Positions 47,048 to 55,874 are shown, numbered from the stretch's first letter. The stretch is DNA of 64,000 nucleotides from Sebaldella termitidis ATCC 33386 (GCF_000024405.1 NC_013517.1:744001-808000), one strand, 5' to 3'. Numbers and translations: made by a program. Notes: generated from the sequence alone by a model not told the origin.

Positions 47048-47191
47048 ATGAAAAAAATTTTTTTATCGGCAATAGCTCTGTTAATAATAACAGCCTGTAC
47101 TTCCGGTGAAACCAAGAGAACAATAGATGATACCAAAGAGCGTGTAAAAAATACAGAACAGTATCTGTGGGAAAATCAGGTAGTGGAATAA
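47048..47191 (+). CDS. Very small lipoprotein, 47 aa
   Basis: ATG 47048, with AAGGAG upstream, opens a 47-codon frame. It encodes a lipoprotein signal peptide MKKIFLSAIALLIITAC (lipobox ITAC, acylated Cys17) and a 30-residue charged helical tail (ETKRTIDDTKERVKNTEQYLW). Mature size is only 31 residues. It begins 10 bp after the preceding stop, inside the cassette. The size and helical tail recall Lpp-like or spacer lipoproteins, but no Lys-ended peptidoglycan anchor is present (it ends VVE). Confidence 0.8.
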   Translation: MKKIFLSAIALLIITACTSGETKRTIDDTKERVKNTEQYLWENQVVE

Positions 47192-47215
47192 CAGAAGTGA
47201 AAGGAGAAATTTAGG

Positions 47216-47494
47216 ATGAAAAGAAAAGTTTTTATATACGGCCTTCTGGGATTCTTACTGGGAATAGCAGGATTTGCTGCAGAAGAAGAGATCTATGATA
47301 TAGAAGAAATACAGATATTGGAAGAGGAAAAAATACCTTTGACAAAAGTGGAAAAAGCAGAGCAGGAGCTCGCTCATATGCAGGGAAAAGTAGATTTTTA
47401 TAAAAGAGTGGTAAGAAGTGTAGAAAGGGAAGAGGCTGAGCTTAAGGAACTGAATAAAATAAAAATGAGAGATATAAAGAAAACAATAAAATAG
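47216..47494 (+). CDS. Small secreted helical protein, 92 aa
   Basis: Signal peptide MKRKVFIYGLLGFLLGIAGFAA is followed by an acidic stretch (EEEIYDIEEIQILEEEKI) and a helix that forms coiled coil (VEKAEQELAHMQGKVDFYKRVVRSVEREEAELKELNKIKMRD). The 'VDFYKR' segment is reminiscent of the FadA second helix. Third gene of the cassette. Probably a partner or relative of the FadA-like protein; not proven. Confidence 0.72.
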   Translation: MKRKVFIYGLLGFLLGIAGFAAEEEIYDIEEIQILEEEKIPLTKVEKAEQELAHMQGKVDFYKRVVRSVEREEAELKELNKIKMRDIKKTIK

Positions 47495-47514
47495 AAGCAT
47501 TTAAAGGAGAAAAT

Positions 47515-47712
47515 ATGAAAAAAATTATATTATTATCTGTGTTCTTTCTGACAGTATCCTGTTCTACAAATAAAGCACTAGTGGAGTATAACAGACAGAG
47601 AATGGATAAAAATGAGGAATATCTGAATAGTGTAGAAGGAAAAACAGTACCTAAAGGGGAAATTAACGGAACAACCAGAAGAGTTCCTCTGGAAAAGGAG
47701 GCTGACAGATGA
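47515..47712 (+). CDS. Small lipoprotein, 65 aa
   Basis: Lipobox TVSC ends the signal MKKIILLSVFFLTVSC (acylated Cys16). The mature chain of about 50 residues is hydrophilic (NRQRMDKNEEYLNSVEGKTVPKGEINGTTRRVPLEKEAD). The stop overlaps the OmpA-domain start by 4 bp (ATGA), implying coupled translation. It could be an accessory lipoprotein of the OmpA protein. Confidence 0.78.
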   Translation: MKKIILLSVFFLTVSCSTNKALVEYNRQRMDKNEEYLNSVEGKTVPKGEINGTTRRVPLEKEADR

Positions 47713-48245
47713 AAAAATTAGCATTGGTATTGCTGCTGGCAGTTCTTACTGTTCAGGGTATGGCCAGACCTTTTACCACAAAGCAGATGAGAAATGATAC
47801 GATAAGAATAAATGCAATGGAAGTAGAGCTGATAAATGAGAAAACAGAGCCTGCTGAAAAGAAAGAGGTAAAGGAAGAAAAGAAGGTAATACGACTGGGT
47901 GAGGATAAGTTATATTTTGATTTTGACGACAGCAGGGTAAAGCCGGAGTATTACGGAGAATTACGAGCAGCAGCTGAAGTGATAAAAAACAGCAGCATGA
48001 GAGTAAATATAACCGGATATACTGATTCCAAAGGAAGTGCCGAGTATAACGAGAAACTTTCACTGAGAAGAGCAGAAGCAGTAAAAGCAAAGCTTATGGA
48101 ATTTGGACTGAATGAGAATTATATAGCCGGTGTGAGAGGCTTAGGAGAAAGCAATCCTATAGCTCCGAATACAAAATCTGACGGAAAGGATAATCCTGAA
48201 GGAAGGGCAAAGAACAGAAGAATAGAATTGGAACTCATAAAATAA
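47709..48245 (+). CDS. OmpA-domain periplasmic/outer-membrane protein, 178 aa
   Basis: A signal peptide (MKKLALVLLLAVLTVQGMA) and a charged linker with an EKKEVKEEKK stretch (about 50-60) precede a C-terminal OmpA domain (about 65-178). The domain reads LYFDFDDSRVKPEYYGELRAAAEVI, then ITGYTDSKGSAEYNEKLSLRRAEAVKAKL and GKDNPEGRAKNRRIELEL, with the diaminopimelate-binding Asp and Arg expected in TD.KGS and NRRIE. It should bind peptidoglycan and tie the cassette's surface proteins to the cell wall. There is no N-terminal barrel. Confidence 0.9.
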   Translation: MKKLALVLLLAVLTVQGMARPFTTKQMRNDTIRINAMEVELINEKTEPAEKKEVKEEKKVIRLGEDKLYFDFDDSRVKPEYYGELRAAAEVIKNSSMRVNITGYTDSKGSAEYNEKLSLRRAEAVKAKLMEFGLNENYIAGVRGLGESNPIAPNTKSDGKDNPEGRAKNRRIELELIK

Positions 48246-48251
48246 AAATAA

Positions 48252-48290
48252 AAGATCCCCGAAAGATACAATGCTTTCAGGGGATTTTTT
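48252..48290 (+). terminator. Rho-independent terminator of the cassette
   Basis: ATCCCC(G)AAAG / CTTTC(A)GGGGAT with an 8-nt loop and TTTTTT. Confidence 0.88.
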
Positions 48291-49101
48291 ATTAGAAAAA
48301 ATTATTTATGAACAAATATAAAAATTGAAAAATTACAATTTTATAAAAAATATTTTTTTAAAATATAAATTATATATTCTTGACAAGACTACATTTTTCG
48401 GAAGATACAGCTTACAAAGAATTTTATTGTTGACAAATTCTGTGAAATAAGTATAATTTAATTAATTGTCTGAAATTTTAAGCTTTATAATTAATCTGTT
48501 TATATAAATTGATTTTATAAATTTAAATATAAAAGATCTGTCTTATTTTACCAGAAGGCTATGTAGGCAGAGCTATGATGAGATTTAACAGTAAAAGAAT
48601 GAAAGAAAAATTTTTTCAGTTTGAATAAATTGAATACTTAATCAAAAATTCTTGATAATAATTTTGAAATAGAAATTTGACATTATAATTATCTTATTAA
48701 ATAAAATAACTGTAGATATCAAATTGACAAAATCACTAGAATGGTTGATCTATTTTTGAGAATTAAGAATTTTAACCTGTGATATTTGAAAAAGTACATA
48801 ATATAAAAATGCAGATTTGGAAAATATATACAGAAATATGAATACAAATGTTTGGAATTAGCAGTAGAGGCATAAAAGCAGATATTGTTAAATAAAAAAT
48901 TCAACTTCTTTTATCATTTCAGAAAATCTTTTGACTAGAAAAACAGACAAGATTACTTTAAAAAGGATATATTTTCATATGTAACAGTAATATTCTTTTA
49001 GAAAATTATCAGAATGACATATCTTACAGATTTTAACACTGATATACAGGATTTTTGAGATTTGTATATTTATTTGCTGTATTCTGAGAGGAGATGTATA
49101 A
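48291..49101. other. Long upstream region of the second autotransporter
   Basis: It contains one strong promoter (48430-48457) and then about 640 nt of A/T-rich leader. I find no credible ORF (only very short frames such as one near 48574), no riboswitch signature and no clear terminator. A second weak promoter-like box (TTGACA at 48677-48682) lacks a convincing -10. Confidence 0.45.
48430..48457 (+). promoter_or_regulatory. Strong promoter upstream of the second autotransporter
   Basis: TTGACA (48430-48435), a 16-bp spacer and TATAAT (48452-48457), both hexamers at consensus. The next gene downstream on this strand starts only at 49102, so the leader would be about 640 nt. Confidence 0.7.
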
Positions 49102-52100
49102 ATGAAAAAGAGTTTTTTGAAAGCAGGTGCTTTTATTCTTGCTTTAGCTCCTGCTATAAGCATGGGAACACAAAATAGTTTTGGAAATCCGGACGAGTTT
49201 TTATTATGGGGATCTTACTATAAATTTAAAAATAACAAAAAATCAACATATACTTCTAATTTCAAAGAAACTGAGGGTTCTGAGGAAGAAGGAGAAAAAC
49301 CGGTGCCTCCTGTACCGGTTCCTGATCCGATAGCTGTGGTCAAAGAAAACGGAATAATAAAAGCCTGGAAGAACAATACAGGTGACAGTCTTTATTACAC
49401 TGTTTCGGATAATATATTTTCCGCTGATAAGGCAGCCCTATGGCTGACTGATCTAAATACGAAAGTAGTGAATAATAAAATACTAGACTCTGTTTTTACA
49501 GGAGCAGGAAGTGAGCGTTTTTCAGTGGAGGCTGAGGGAAATGCAGTATTTGTTAATAATGGAACTGTGACTGGGACTCACGGAGGAATCAGGGGAAAAA
49601 ACGGAACTGTGATTTATAATAATAACATAATAGCTAATACTGGGGATTACGGTATGTATCAGGAAGACGGAGATGCATATAATAACAGTGCAGGAGTAAT
49701 TTCTAATACAGGAGATTATGGTATTTTTGCAGCAACAGAAAATAGTAATGCTGTTAATGAGGGAATCATAGATAACAGCGGTAATTACGGAATAGCTGTG
49801 AATGGCGGAAAAGCAGTGAATGCAGCCAGCGGAGTAGTGAAAAATGGTCAGGATTATGGTATATGGGGATATGGTGTAAATAGTGAGGTCATAAATAACG
49901 GAACTGTAGAGAATGGCGGAACTCACGGAATTTTTCTTTCTGACCGATCAGAGGGAGTGAATAACGGGACAGTAAAAAATGCCGGAGATTATGGTGTAGC
50001 TTTATCTGATTCGTATTTTGAGAATACCGGAATCATAGAAAATACAGGCATGCATGGTGTATATGCCGATATAGGTTCACAGGTTCTGAATAATACAACA
50101 GGTGTGATACAAAATAACGGCGACTATGGAGTTACAGTTTCAAATACAGGAGCCGTTGCTTCAAAGGCACTGAATAAAGGAACAGTAAAAAATAACGGTA
50201 ATTACGGAATGTTTGCAGAATGGAACGGTGCTGTTATAGAAAATGAGGGTATGATAGAAAATACCGGAACTCACGGCATGTATGCAGAAAATGGTGCAGA
50301 AGCCCTGAATACTGTGGGCGGGATAGTGAAAAATTTGGGAAATACCGGAATGGCGGCTTCCGGCTCAGGAGCTATGGTCATAAATAATGGTACAATAGAA
50401 AATATAGGAGAAAACGGCTTTCATATTTCTGCTTCAGGAGAAGGGATAAATAATGGAATAATCAAGAATGCCGGTAATTACGGAATGCGTGTAATGAATA
50501 ATTCCTATGTGCGAAATACAGGTACAATAGCGAACAACGGTACAAACGGGATACTTGTAACGGTAAATTCAGAAGCCTTGAATGATACCACAGGAATTAT
50601 AGAGAACCAGGGAAATTACGGAATAGCAGTAGGTTCCGCTTCGAAAGCAGAAAATAAAGGGATTATAAAAAATAATGGTGCAAACGGTCTCTATGTAATT
50701 AACGGCGGACTGGGTATTAACAGCGGAACAATAGAAAATACGGGGACTCATGGTATCTTTATAACAGAAGCCGGTTCCAAAGGAGTAAATGACGGGACAA
50801 TAAAAAATACCGGAACTCATGGAATGTATGCTACTAATGATTCCGAGGCAGTAAACGGCAGCGGAGGAATAATAGAAAATACCGGGAACTATGGAATTGT
50901 TGCCGGAAAGGACTCATTGGGGATAAATAACGGGATCATAAGAAATCAGGGAACAAACGGTATGTATACTACAAATGCAGGAACGATAATCAATAACGGA
51001 AGAATAGAAAATGTCGGAACTTATGGTATGCAGGCAACAGCAGCCGGTTCACAGGCTGTTAACGGGGTATCCGGAGTAATAGCAAATAAAGGGACATCAG
51101 GACTTTATGCCATTAACGGTGCTCATGCGGTAAATAAAGGGAGAATAGAAAATACCGGGGACTATGGTATGCATCTGAATAATGCCACCGGTATAAACGA
51201 AGGAACTATTCATCTGACAGGCGATAATAAGGTCGGAGTGCATATAAATAATAATGCTGTCTTCACGAATAACGGTACTATAATAGTGGACGGAAATAAT
51301 GTTACCGGAATAAAGGCCATGGGAAATAGCGTGGTACAAATAGCACAAAATTCTCAGATAATCTTAAACGGCAATGCAGCAGTAACACAGAGCAGTACCG
51401 ATTACAGTGATAAACAGAGTACAGGTGCAGCAAACAGCAATTCAGCGGGGAAAGCATATAATATAGATTCGACATCGACACTTATAAATGCCGGAACTAT
51501 ATCTGCCTATGGCACATTTACAGTAGAAGAAACGGGAAAATTTGTACTGGATACTAAAACAGGGGTTATAAATGCAGAAAGCATAAATTTAGAAGGGGAT
51601 TTACATATAAACGCCGCAGGGACTGCTGATTCATTCAGTAATAAATTTATACTGGAAAATCTGAATACGGGGAAACTGACAGGTGACGGAACATTAATAT
51701 CAGATTCATTTTTGTTTACAGGGAAGCTGGAAAAAAATTCCGGCGGAAAATATGATATAGTAATGGAAAGAAAGAATTTTTCCGAAGTGTTTAACAGTGA
51801 ATTCGGGAAAATACTGGAATCAAATTATAATGAATCAGGGAATACAGAAGAAAAAAGTAAAATATATAATTCGCTGAAAATGAGTATAACTTCCGAAGCT
51901 AAGGCATTAACAGCGGAAAATGAACTGACAGGAAGAAGTATAGTAAGTAATCTGATGTATCAGGAATTCAGAAGAAACCGGGTATTGGAAGCCGGTGTAA
52001 ATGATCTTCTTGAAAACAGGGACAGATCAGCAGATAAAGGAGTGTATGTTAATATACTCGGCGGAAAAGAAGATGCTGATAATGACGGTGAATTTCTTGG

Positions 52101-52872
52101 TTATAAAAACAGAGAAGCCGGTGTGATATTCGGAATGATGAAAAAAATCAACGGCAGAATATCGGCTGGAGGGTTTGCAGGCTATCTAAATTCTGATATT
52201 GATTATAAAGATGACGGGAATTCAAATCAGAAAACAGACACATTTTCATTAAAAGGAGCTTTGGAAGCAGAAATTACAGATAGTCTGAAGTGGCGTAATG
52301 TCTTGGGATATAATTACGGGAATACCGATACTAAAAGAAAACTAACGTATGACAGAAGCTATACTGAACTCAACGGTAACTTCGATTCATGGTCTGCAGA
52401 GATTGATACAAATCTGGAATATACTTATAATCTGAATAAAAGTATAAGTGTAATACCATCAGCCGGTCTGAATGTAAGCTACCTTCATCAGAATTCATAC
52501 ACTGAAAGCGGTGCTGACGGCTATAATCTGAAAGTAGATTCTGCATCGGGAACTTCGGTAAGACCGAAAGCCGGAGTAAGGGCTGAGCTGGGATTATATG
52601 AAAATAAAAATACGAAATTGAAATTAGTACCTTCGGCTCTTTATTCATATGAAACGGCAAATCCTTATAAAATAAGAAATATAGGCATAGGAGCATTTGA
52701 TGATACACTGTCTCTGGATTCGAGAGATTCTGAGAGAGGAAATCTTGATCTGGGAATAGGACTTGAATATAATTATAACAGAGAACTGGTATTTTACGGA
52801 CAGTATAAAAAAGAAGTACTTAATGACTCAGGTGATGATAAAATGAGTTTAGGTTTTAAGGTATATTTTTAG
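49102..52872 (+). CDS. Autotransporter with short tandem repeats, 1256 aa
   Basis: The signal peptide MKKSFLKAGAFILALAPAISMG precedes an acidic/proline linker (EEEGEKPVPPVPVPDP, about 60-76). The passenger (about 150-720) is built of roughly two dozen units of 20-26 residues, each with the pattern N.G.(I/V).N.G..G(I/M/V)(Y/F), for example NNGTIENIGENGFHI and ENTGTHGIFITEAG. This should fold as a regular beta-helix. Residues about 960-1256 are the autotransporter barrel, ending MSLGFKVYF. GAGGAGATG precedes ATG 49102. It differs from the giant autotransporter by a shorter signal and no coiled-coil N-domain. Likely surface adhesin; ligand unknown. Confidence 0.9.
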   Translation: MKKSFLKAGAFILALAPAISMGTQNSFGNPDEFLLWGSYYKFKNNKKSTYTSNFKETEGSEEEGEKPVPPVPVPDPIAVVKENGIIKAWKNNTGDSLYYTVSDNIFSADKAALWLTDLNTKVVNNKILDSVFTGAGSERFSVEAEGNAVFVNNGTVTGTHGGIRGKNGTVIYNNNIIANTGDYGMYQEDGDAYNNSAGVISNTGDYGIFAATENSNAVNEGIIDNSGNYGIAVNGGKAVNAASGVVKNGQDYGIWGYGVNSEVINNGTVENGGTHGIFLSDRSEGVNNGTVKNAGDYGVALSDSYFENTGIIENTGMHGVYADIGSQVLNNTTGVIQNNGDYGVTVSNTGAVASKALNKGTVKNNGNYGMFAEWNGAVIENEGMIENTGTHGMYAENGAEALNTVGGIVKNLGNTGMAASGSGAMVINNGTIENIGENGFHISASGEGINNGIIKNAGNYGMRVMNNSYVRNTGTIANNGTNGILVTVNSEALNDTTGIIENQGNYGIAVGSASKAENKGIIKNNGANGLYVINGGLGINSGTIENTGTHGIFITEAGSKGVNDGTIKNTGTHGMYATNDSEAVNGSGGIIENTGNYGIVAGKDSLGINNGIIRNQGTNGMYTTNAGTIINNGRIENVGTYGMQATAAGSQAVNGVSGVIANKGTSGLYAINGAHAVNKGRIENTGDYGMHLNNATGINEGTIHLTGDNKVGVHINNNAVFTNNGTIIVDGNNVTGIKAMGNSVVQIAQNSQIILNGNAAVTQSSTDYSDKQSTGAANSNSAGKAYNIDSTSTLINAGTISAYGTFTVEETGKFVLDTKTGVINAESINLEGDLHINAAGTADSFSNKFILENLNTGKLTGDGTLISDSFLFTGKLEKNSGGKYDIVMERKNFSEVFNSEFGKILESNYNESGNTEEKSKIYNSLKMSITSEAKALTAENELTGRSIVSNLMYQEFRRNRVLEAGVNDLLENRDRSADKGVYVNILGGKEDADNDGEFLGYKNREAGVIFGMMKKINGRISAGGFAGYLNSDIDYKDDGNSNQKTDTFSLKGALEAEITDSLKWRNVLGYNYGNTDTKRKLTYDRSYTELNGNFDSWSAEIDTNLEYTYNLNKSISVIPSAGLNVSYLHQNSYTESGADGYNLKVDSASGTSVRPKAGVRAELGLYENKNTKLKLVPSALYSYETANPYKIRNIGIGAFDDTLSLDSRDSERGNLDLGIGLEYNYNRELVFYGQYKKEVLNDSGDDKMSLGFKVYF

Positions 52873-52895
52873 GAGAGAATAAAGTTGATTCAGTG

Positions 52896-52934
52896 ATATA
52901 TCTTCCCGATATTTGTCGGGGAGGTATATTTTTT
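52896..52934 (+). terminator. Rho-independent terminator of the second autotransporter
   Basis: TATATCTTCCCGA / TCGGGGAGGTATA stem with loop TATTTG and a T-run. Confidence 0.85.
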
Positions 52935-53069
52935 ATTGTTATTTTATTTTGGCGGGAAAGTTTTTCCGGAACAGAGTGCTGGACTTAGATATATTTTTCT
53001 ATTATAATAAAAAATATTATATTTGAAATAAAATAAGCGAAGTTTAGATAAATTATTAAGGAGGATAAA

Positions 53070-53744
53070 TTGAAAAAAGTTTGTATATTTTTATTTTTAG
53101 CAGTTAGTATATTCGGCTTCTCTAAAAAGACCTACGATGAAACAAAATTCAGACAGGAGCTTATAGACTGGGCTTCTTCCAAGGTGGGGGCTGCTTACAG
53201 TATGGAAAACCGATGGGGTGAAAATACTTATGACTGTTCGAGCTTCATAAGCAGAGGACTGCGTGAGACTGGAATGATATCTGTATCCGGCAAAAAATCT
53301 GATTACGGGACAACTGCCAGAGGTTTATACAATAACAGCGGTCAGAAAATAGAAAAAGATGATTACGGATTGCTGAAACCGGGGGATATAGTTCATTTTT
53401 CACCTGTTGTTTCCACTACTACTGGTCATGTGGGAATAGTAATAAGGAATCTTGGAAAGGGTAGAGTAGAGATAATAGATGCAAGAGGGACAATTTTCGG
53501 AGTAGTAAGAAGAGTAACGAATTTATCAAAAAATAAAAGATATTTAGGAGCAACAAGTGCTTCGCAGATTTTACGGAATAACGGCTATACTCCGGTTAAT
53601 CAGGAAGGAATAATCAATATTCCTAAAAAATCATATCATCTGAGTCCGGTACAGTCAGCTGGAATTTTTACAGGCGGGATAATTATATTTTTTATAATGG
53701 TAAAAATATTTAAAAAACGAAAAAGAAGAAAAATAAAAGGATAA
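53070..53744 (+). CDS. NlpC/P60 peptidoglycan hydrolase with C-terminal membrane anchor
   Basis: NlpC/P60 cysteine peptidases cut peptide stems of peptidoglycan. The catalytic Cys56 is in YDCSSFISRGL and His120 in TTGHVGIVI. The third position falls in EIIDARG, where Asp replaces the His/Asn more usual in the family. An N-terminal signal (MKKVCIFLFLAVSIFGFS) and a C-terminal hydrophobic span (about 193-212, GIFTGGIIIFFIMVKIF) followed by KKRKRRKIKG suggest a periplasmic enzyme anchored at the inner membrane by its tail. The start is TTG 53070 behind AAGGAGGA. It follows the second autotransporter and may remodel the wall around it; that is inference. Confidence 0.85.
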   Translation: MKKVCIFLFLAVSIFGFSKKTYDETKFRQELIDWASSKVGAAYSMENRWGENTYDCSSFISRGLRETGMISVSGKKSDYGTTARGLYNNSGQKIEKDDYGLLKPGDIVHFSPVVSTTTGHVGIVIRNLGKGRVEIIDARGTIFGVVRRVTNLSKNKRYLGATSASQILRNNGYTPVNQEGIINIPKKSYHLSPVQSAGIFTGGIIIFFIMVKIFKKRKRRKIKG

Positions 53745-53753
53745 ATATATTAT

Positions 53754-53810
53754 AAAAAAAGCTATATCAAAACAAAAATATTTTTATTTTAATGCAGCTT
53801 TTATTTTTCC
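53754..53810. terminator. Bidirectional terminator between convergent genes
   Basis: AAAAGCT / AGCTTTT outer arms and AAAACAAAAATA / TATTTTTATTTT inner arms, with A and T runs on the two sides. It lies between the NlpC gene and the convergent TetR gene. Confidence 0.5.
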
Positions 53811-53817
53811 GGTGAAA

Positions 53818-54420
53818 CTAAGACATAACCCTGTTTTCTACGTATAATCCTGACCAGATAAGATCATTCAGTATGTCAATTTTTTCATCATCCAGCGAAA
53901 TATTCTTGTGGATAATGTCTTCCTTCATAAATTCATAAATGACTCCCAGAATAAAGGCGATTATGAATTCTGTACTTACATTTTTGATAATCCCTTTATC
54001 CTTGCATTTTTCCCAGAATGAGTTAAAAAAATTTGCTCCTGTGAACCGCCCTCTTTTTATCTCATCTGAAAGATAGCATGAACTTTTTGAAGTTATGATA
54101 AAGTTCAGCATACAAGGATTTGATTTATAAAAATAAATAACTTTTTTTACAAGATCCTCCATAAGAGTGGTGTACACTGTACACTCCTCATCTTTGGAAA
54201 TTTCCGTGTAAGTTTTTATATCGACTGCTTCTATTAAACTGTTAATGCAGTAATAGTATAGTGTATTCAATAATTCTACTTTGCTGGAAAAGTAAAAATA
54301 TACATTTCCAGGACTGACTTTTATTTTCTTGCACAGTCTTCCGATAGAAGCTTTTTCAAGACCAGTTTCAGCAACTAAGTCTAACATCCCTAATAAAATT
54401 TTTTCTTTCGTTTCAATCAT
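53818..54420 (-). CDS. TetR-family transcriptional regulator
   Basis: It is 200 aa. The N-terminal TetR helix-turn-helix is KILLGMLDLVAETGLEKASIGRLCKKIKVSPGNVYFYFSSKVELLNTLY (residues 7-55). The C-terminal helical domain, with several aromatic and cysteine residues (KSSCYLSDEIKRG), would bind the effector. It is a single-gene transcript with a promoter at 54497-54525 and a TTACT-ATTC-AGTAA palindrome (54465-54478) in the leader, so it is probably autoregulated. No efflux or enzyme gene is adjacent; the divergent neighbour is thiI. Confidence 0.9.
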   Translation of the reverse strand: MIETKEKILLGMLDLVAETGLEKASIGRLCKKIKVSPGNVYFYFSSKVELLNTLYYYCINSLIEAVDIKTYTEISKDEECTVYTTLMEDLVKKVIYFYKSNPCMLNFIITSKSSCYLSDEIKRGRFTGANFFNSFWEKCKDKGIIKNVSTEFIIAFILGVIYEFMKEDIIHKNISLDDEKIDILNDLIWSGLYVENRVMS

Positions 54421-54464
54421 TTCTCCCTAAAATCTCCTTCATAATTTTTATATCAATTAAAAGC

Positions 54465-54525
54465 TTACTATTCAGTAAAATCTTTCTGTTGATTGAATAA
54501 TAATTCAAAACTCAAATAAAGTCAA
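54465..54525 (-). promoter_or_regulatory. Promoter and palindromic operator of the TetR gene
   Basis: On the minus strand: TTGACT (complement of 54520-54525), a 17-bp spacer and TATTAT (complement of 54497-54502). Downstream, at 54465-54478, TTACT-ATTC-AGTAA is an inverted repeat with a 4-bp centre, a common TetR-type operator form. Confidence 0.7.
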
Positions 54526-54648
54526 GATAAAATTTGCAGACATTTAGTATGAATGTTCTAAAAATTGAACCTGAGTTGAATTTTTAAAGTGCTTCAAATA
54601 TAAAAAAACAAAAAATATTTTTTTTGAAAAGTATAAAGATATAAAATA

Positions 54649-54677
54649 TTTAAACCATCTCCATTCTATGATATAAT
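54649..54677 (+). promoter_or_regulatory. Candidate thiI promoter
   Basis: A consensus TATAAT (54672-54677) lies 30 bp before the start codon; the -35 (TTTAAA, 54649-54654) is poor. Confidence 0.45.
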
Positions 54678-54707
54678 TAGATAAAAATATAGTAAAGAGG
54701 GTATAAA

Positions 54708-55874
54708 ATGTATAATGCTTTAGGAATAAGCTACGGAGAGCTGGCTTTGAAAGGAAAAAACAGAGGAAATTTTGAAAGAATTCTGAATACAAGAATAAGA
54801 AATATATTAAAAGGAACTGATTATAAATTAATAATAGACAGTTCAAAATTATATATACTGTCCGATCAGGAAAATATAGATGAAATAATAAGGAAAGTAA
54901 AAAAAATATTTGGAATAGTTCTTATTTCCCCGTCAGTACGTGTGGATAATGATGAGGATGAAATAAAAAAAGCTGTTTTGGAGGCAGCAGAAAGAGCTTA
55001 TGAAAACGGAGCGAGAAATTTTAAAGTAGAAGTAAAAAGAAGCAATAAAAAATTTCAGAAAAGGTCAATGGATTTTGCAAGAGAGCTGGGAGGACACATC
55101 CTTGTGAACAGTAAATTTGAGCATGTGAAAATGAAAAATCCCGATGTGATGATATATCTTGAGATAAGAAACAGTACATATATATGCACTGAAAAAATAA
55201 AAACATACGGAGGACTGCCGCTGGGAACTACAGGAAAAGGTCTTGTACTTCTTTCTGGAGGGATAGACAGTCCGGTGGCTGCATTCATGATGGCCAAGAG
55301 AGGTATGTTTGTGAATGCGGTTACATTTCACAGCTTTCCTTTTACCAGTACTCAGGCATTGGAGAAAGTAAAGGAGCTGACTGAAATCCTGTCGCTTTAT
55401 ATACCCAAAACGAGACTTTTTTCTATGAATATATTGAAAATACAGCAGGAAATAAATCAGAAGACCAATAAAGAACTTGCTACTATTCTGACAAGAAGAG
55501 TAATGATGAGACTGGCTGAAAAACTTGCCAAAAGCAGGGGATACGGAGCTCTGATTACCGGAGAGAGTCTTGGTCAGGTGGCAAGCCAGACGATAGGCGG
55601 ACTTACCTGTACGAATGCTTCTGTAAAGGATATCCCGGTTTTCAGACCGCTTATAGGCATGGACAAAACTGAAATTATGGATATTGCAGCAGAAATAGAT
55701 ACTTATGAAAAATCAATAGAGCCGTATGAAGACTCATGTGTAATTTTTGCACCAAAGCATCCGGTGACAAATCCTAAACTTGAAAATGTACTTTTGGAAG
55801 AGGAAAAAATCGAAGGTTATGATGAAATTATGGAAGAGATATACAATAATATGGAAATTTTTACTTTTGAATAA
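54708..55874 (+). CDS. thiI: tRNA 4-thiouridine synthetase
   Basis: ThiI makes 4-thiouridine at tRNA position 8 and can supply sulfur for thiamin. The 388-aa protein has an N-terminal ferredoxin-like/THUMP region (GELALKGKNRGNFE..., ...VKRSNKKFQKRSMDFARELGG) and a PP-loop ATPase domain (LLSGGIDSPVAAFMMAKRG, about 178-196), then ITGESLGQVASQT. It lacks the C-terminal rhodanese domain of E. coli ThiI, as is usual in Firmicutes and Fusobacteria, so sulfur must come directly from a cysteine desulfurase such as 22138. AGAGGG precedes ATG 54708. Confidence 0.95.
   Translation: MYNALGISYGELALKGKNRGNFERILNTRIRNILKGTDYKLIIDSSKLYILSDQENIDEIIRKVKKIFGIVLISPSVRVDNDEDEIKKAVLEAAERAYENGARNFKVEVKRSNKKFQKRSMDFARELGGHILVNSKFEHVKMKNPDVMIYLEIRNSTYICTEKIKTYGGLPLGTTGKGLVLLSGGIDSPVAAFMMAKRGMFVNAVTFHSFPFTSTQALEKVKELTEILSLYIPKTRLFSMNILKIQQEINQKTNKELATILTRRVMMRLAEKLAKSRGYGALITGESLGQVASQTIGGLTCTNASVKDIPVFRPLIGMDKTEIMDIAAEIDTYEKSIEPYEDSCVIFAPKHPVTNPKLENVLLEEEKIEGYDEIMEEIYNNMEIFTFE

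Noticed and set aside
49600-51250. CRISPR-like repetition
   Set aside because: The repeats are coding, imperfect, and without conserved direct repeats or equal spacers; they are protein repeats of an autotransporter.
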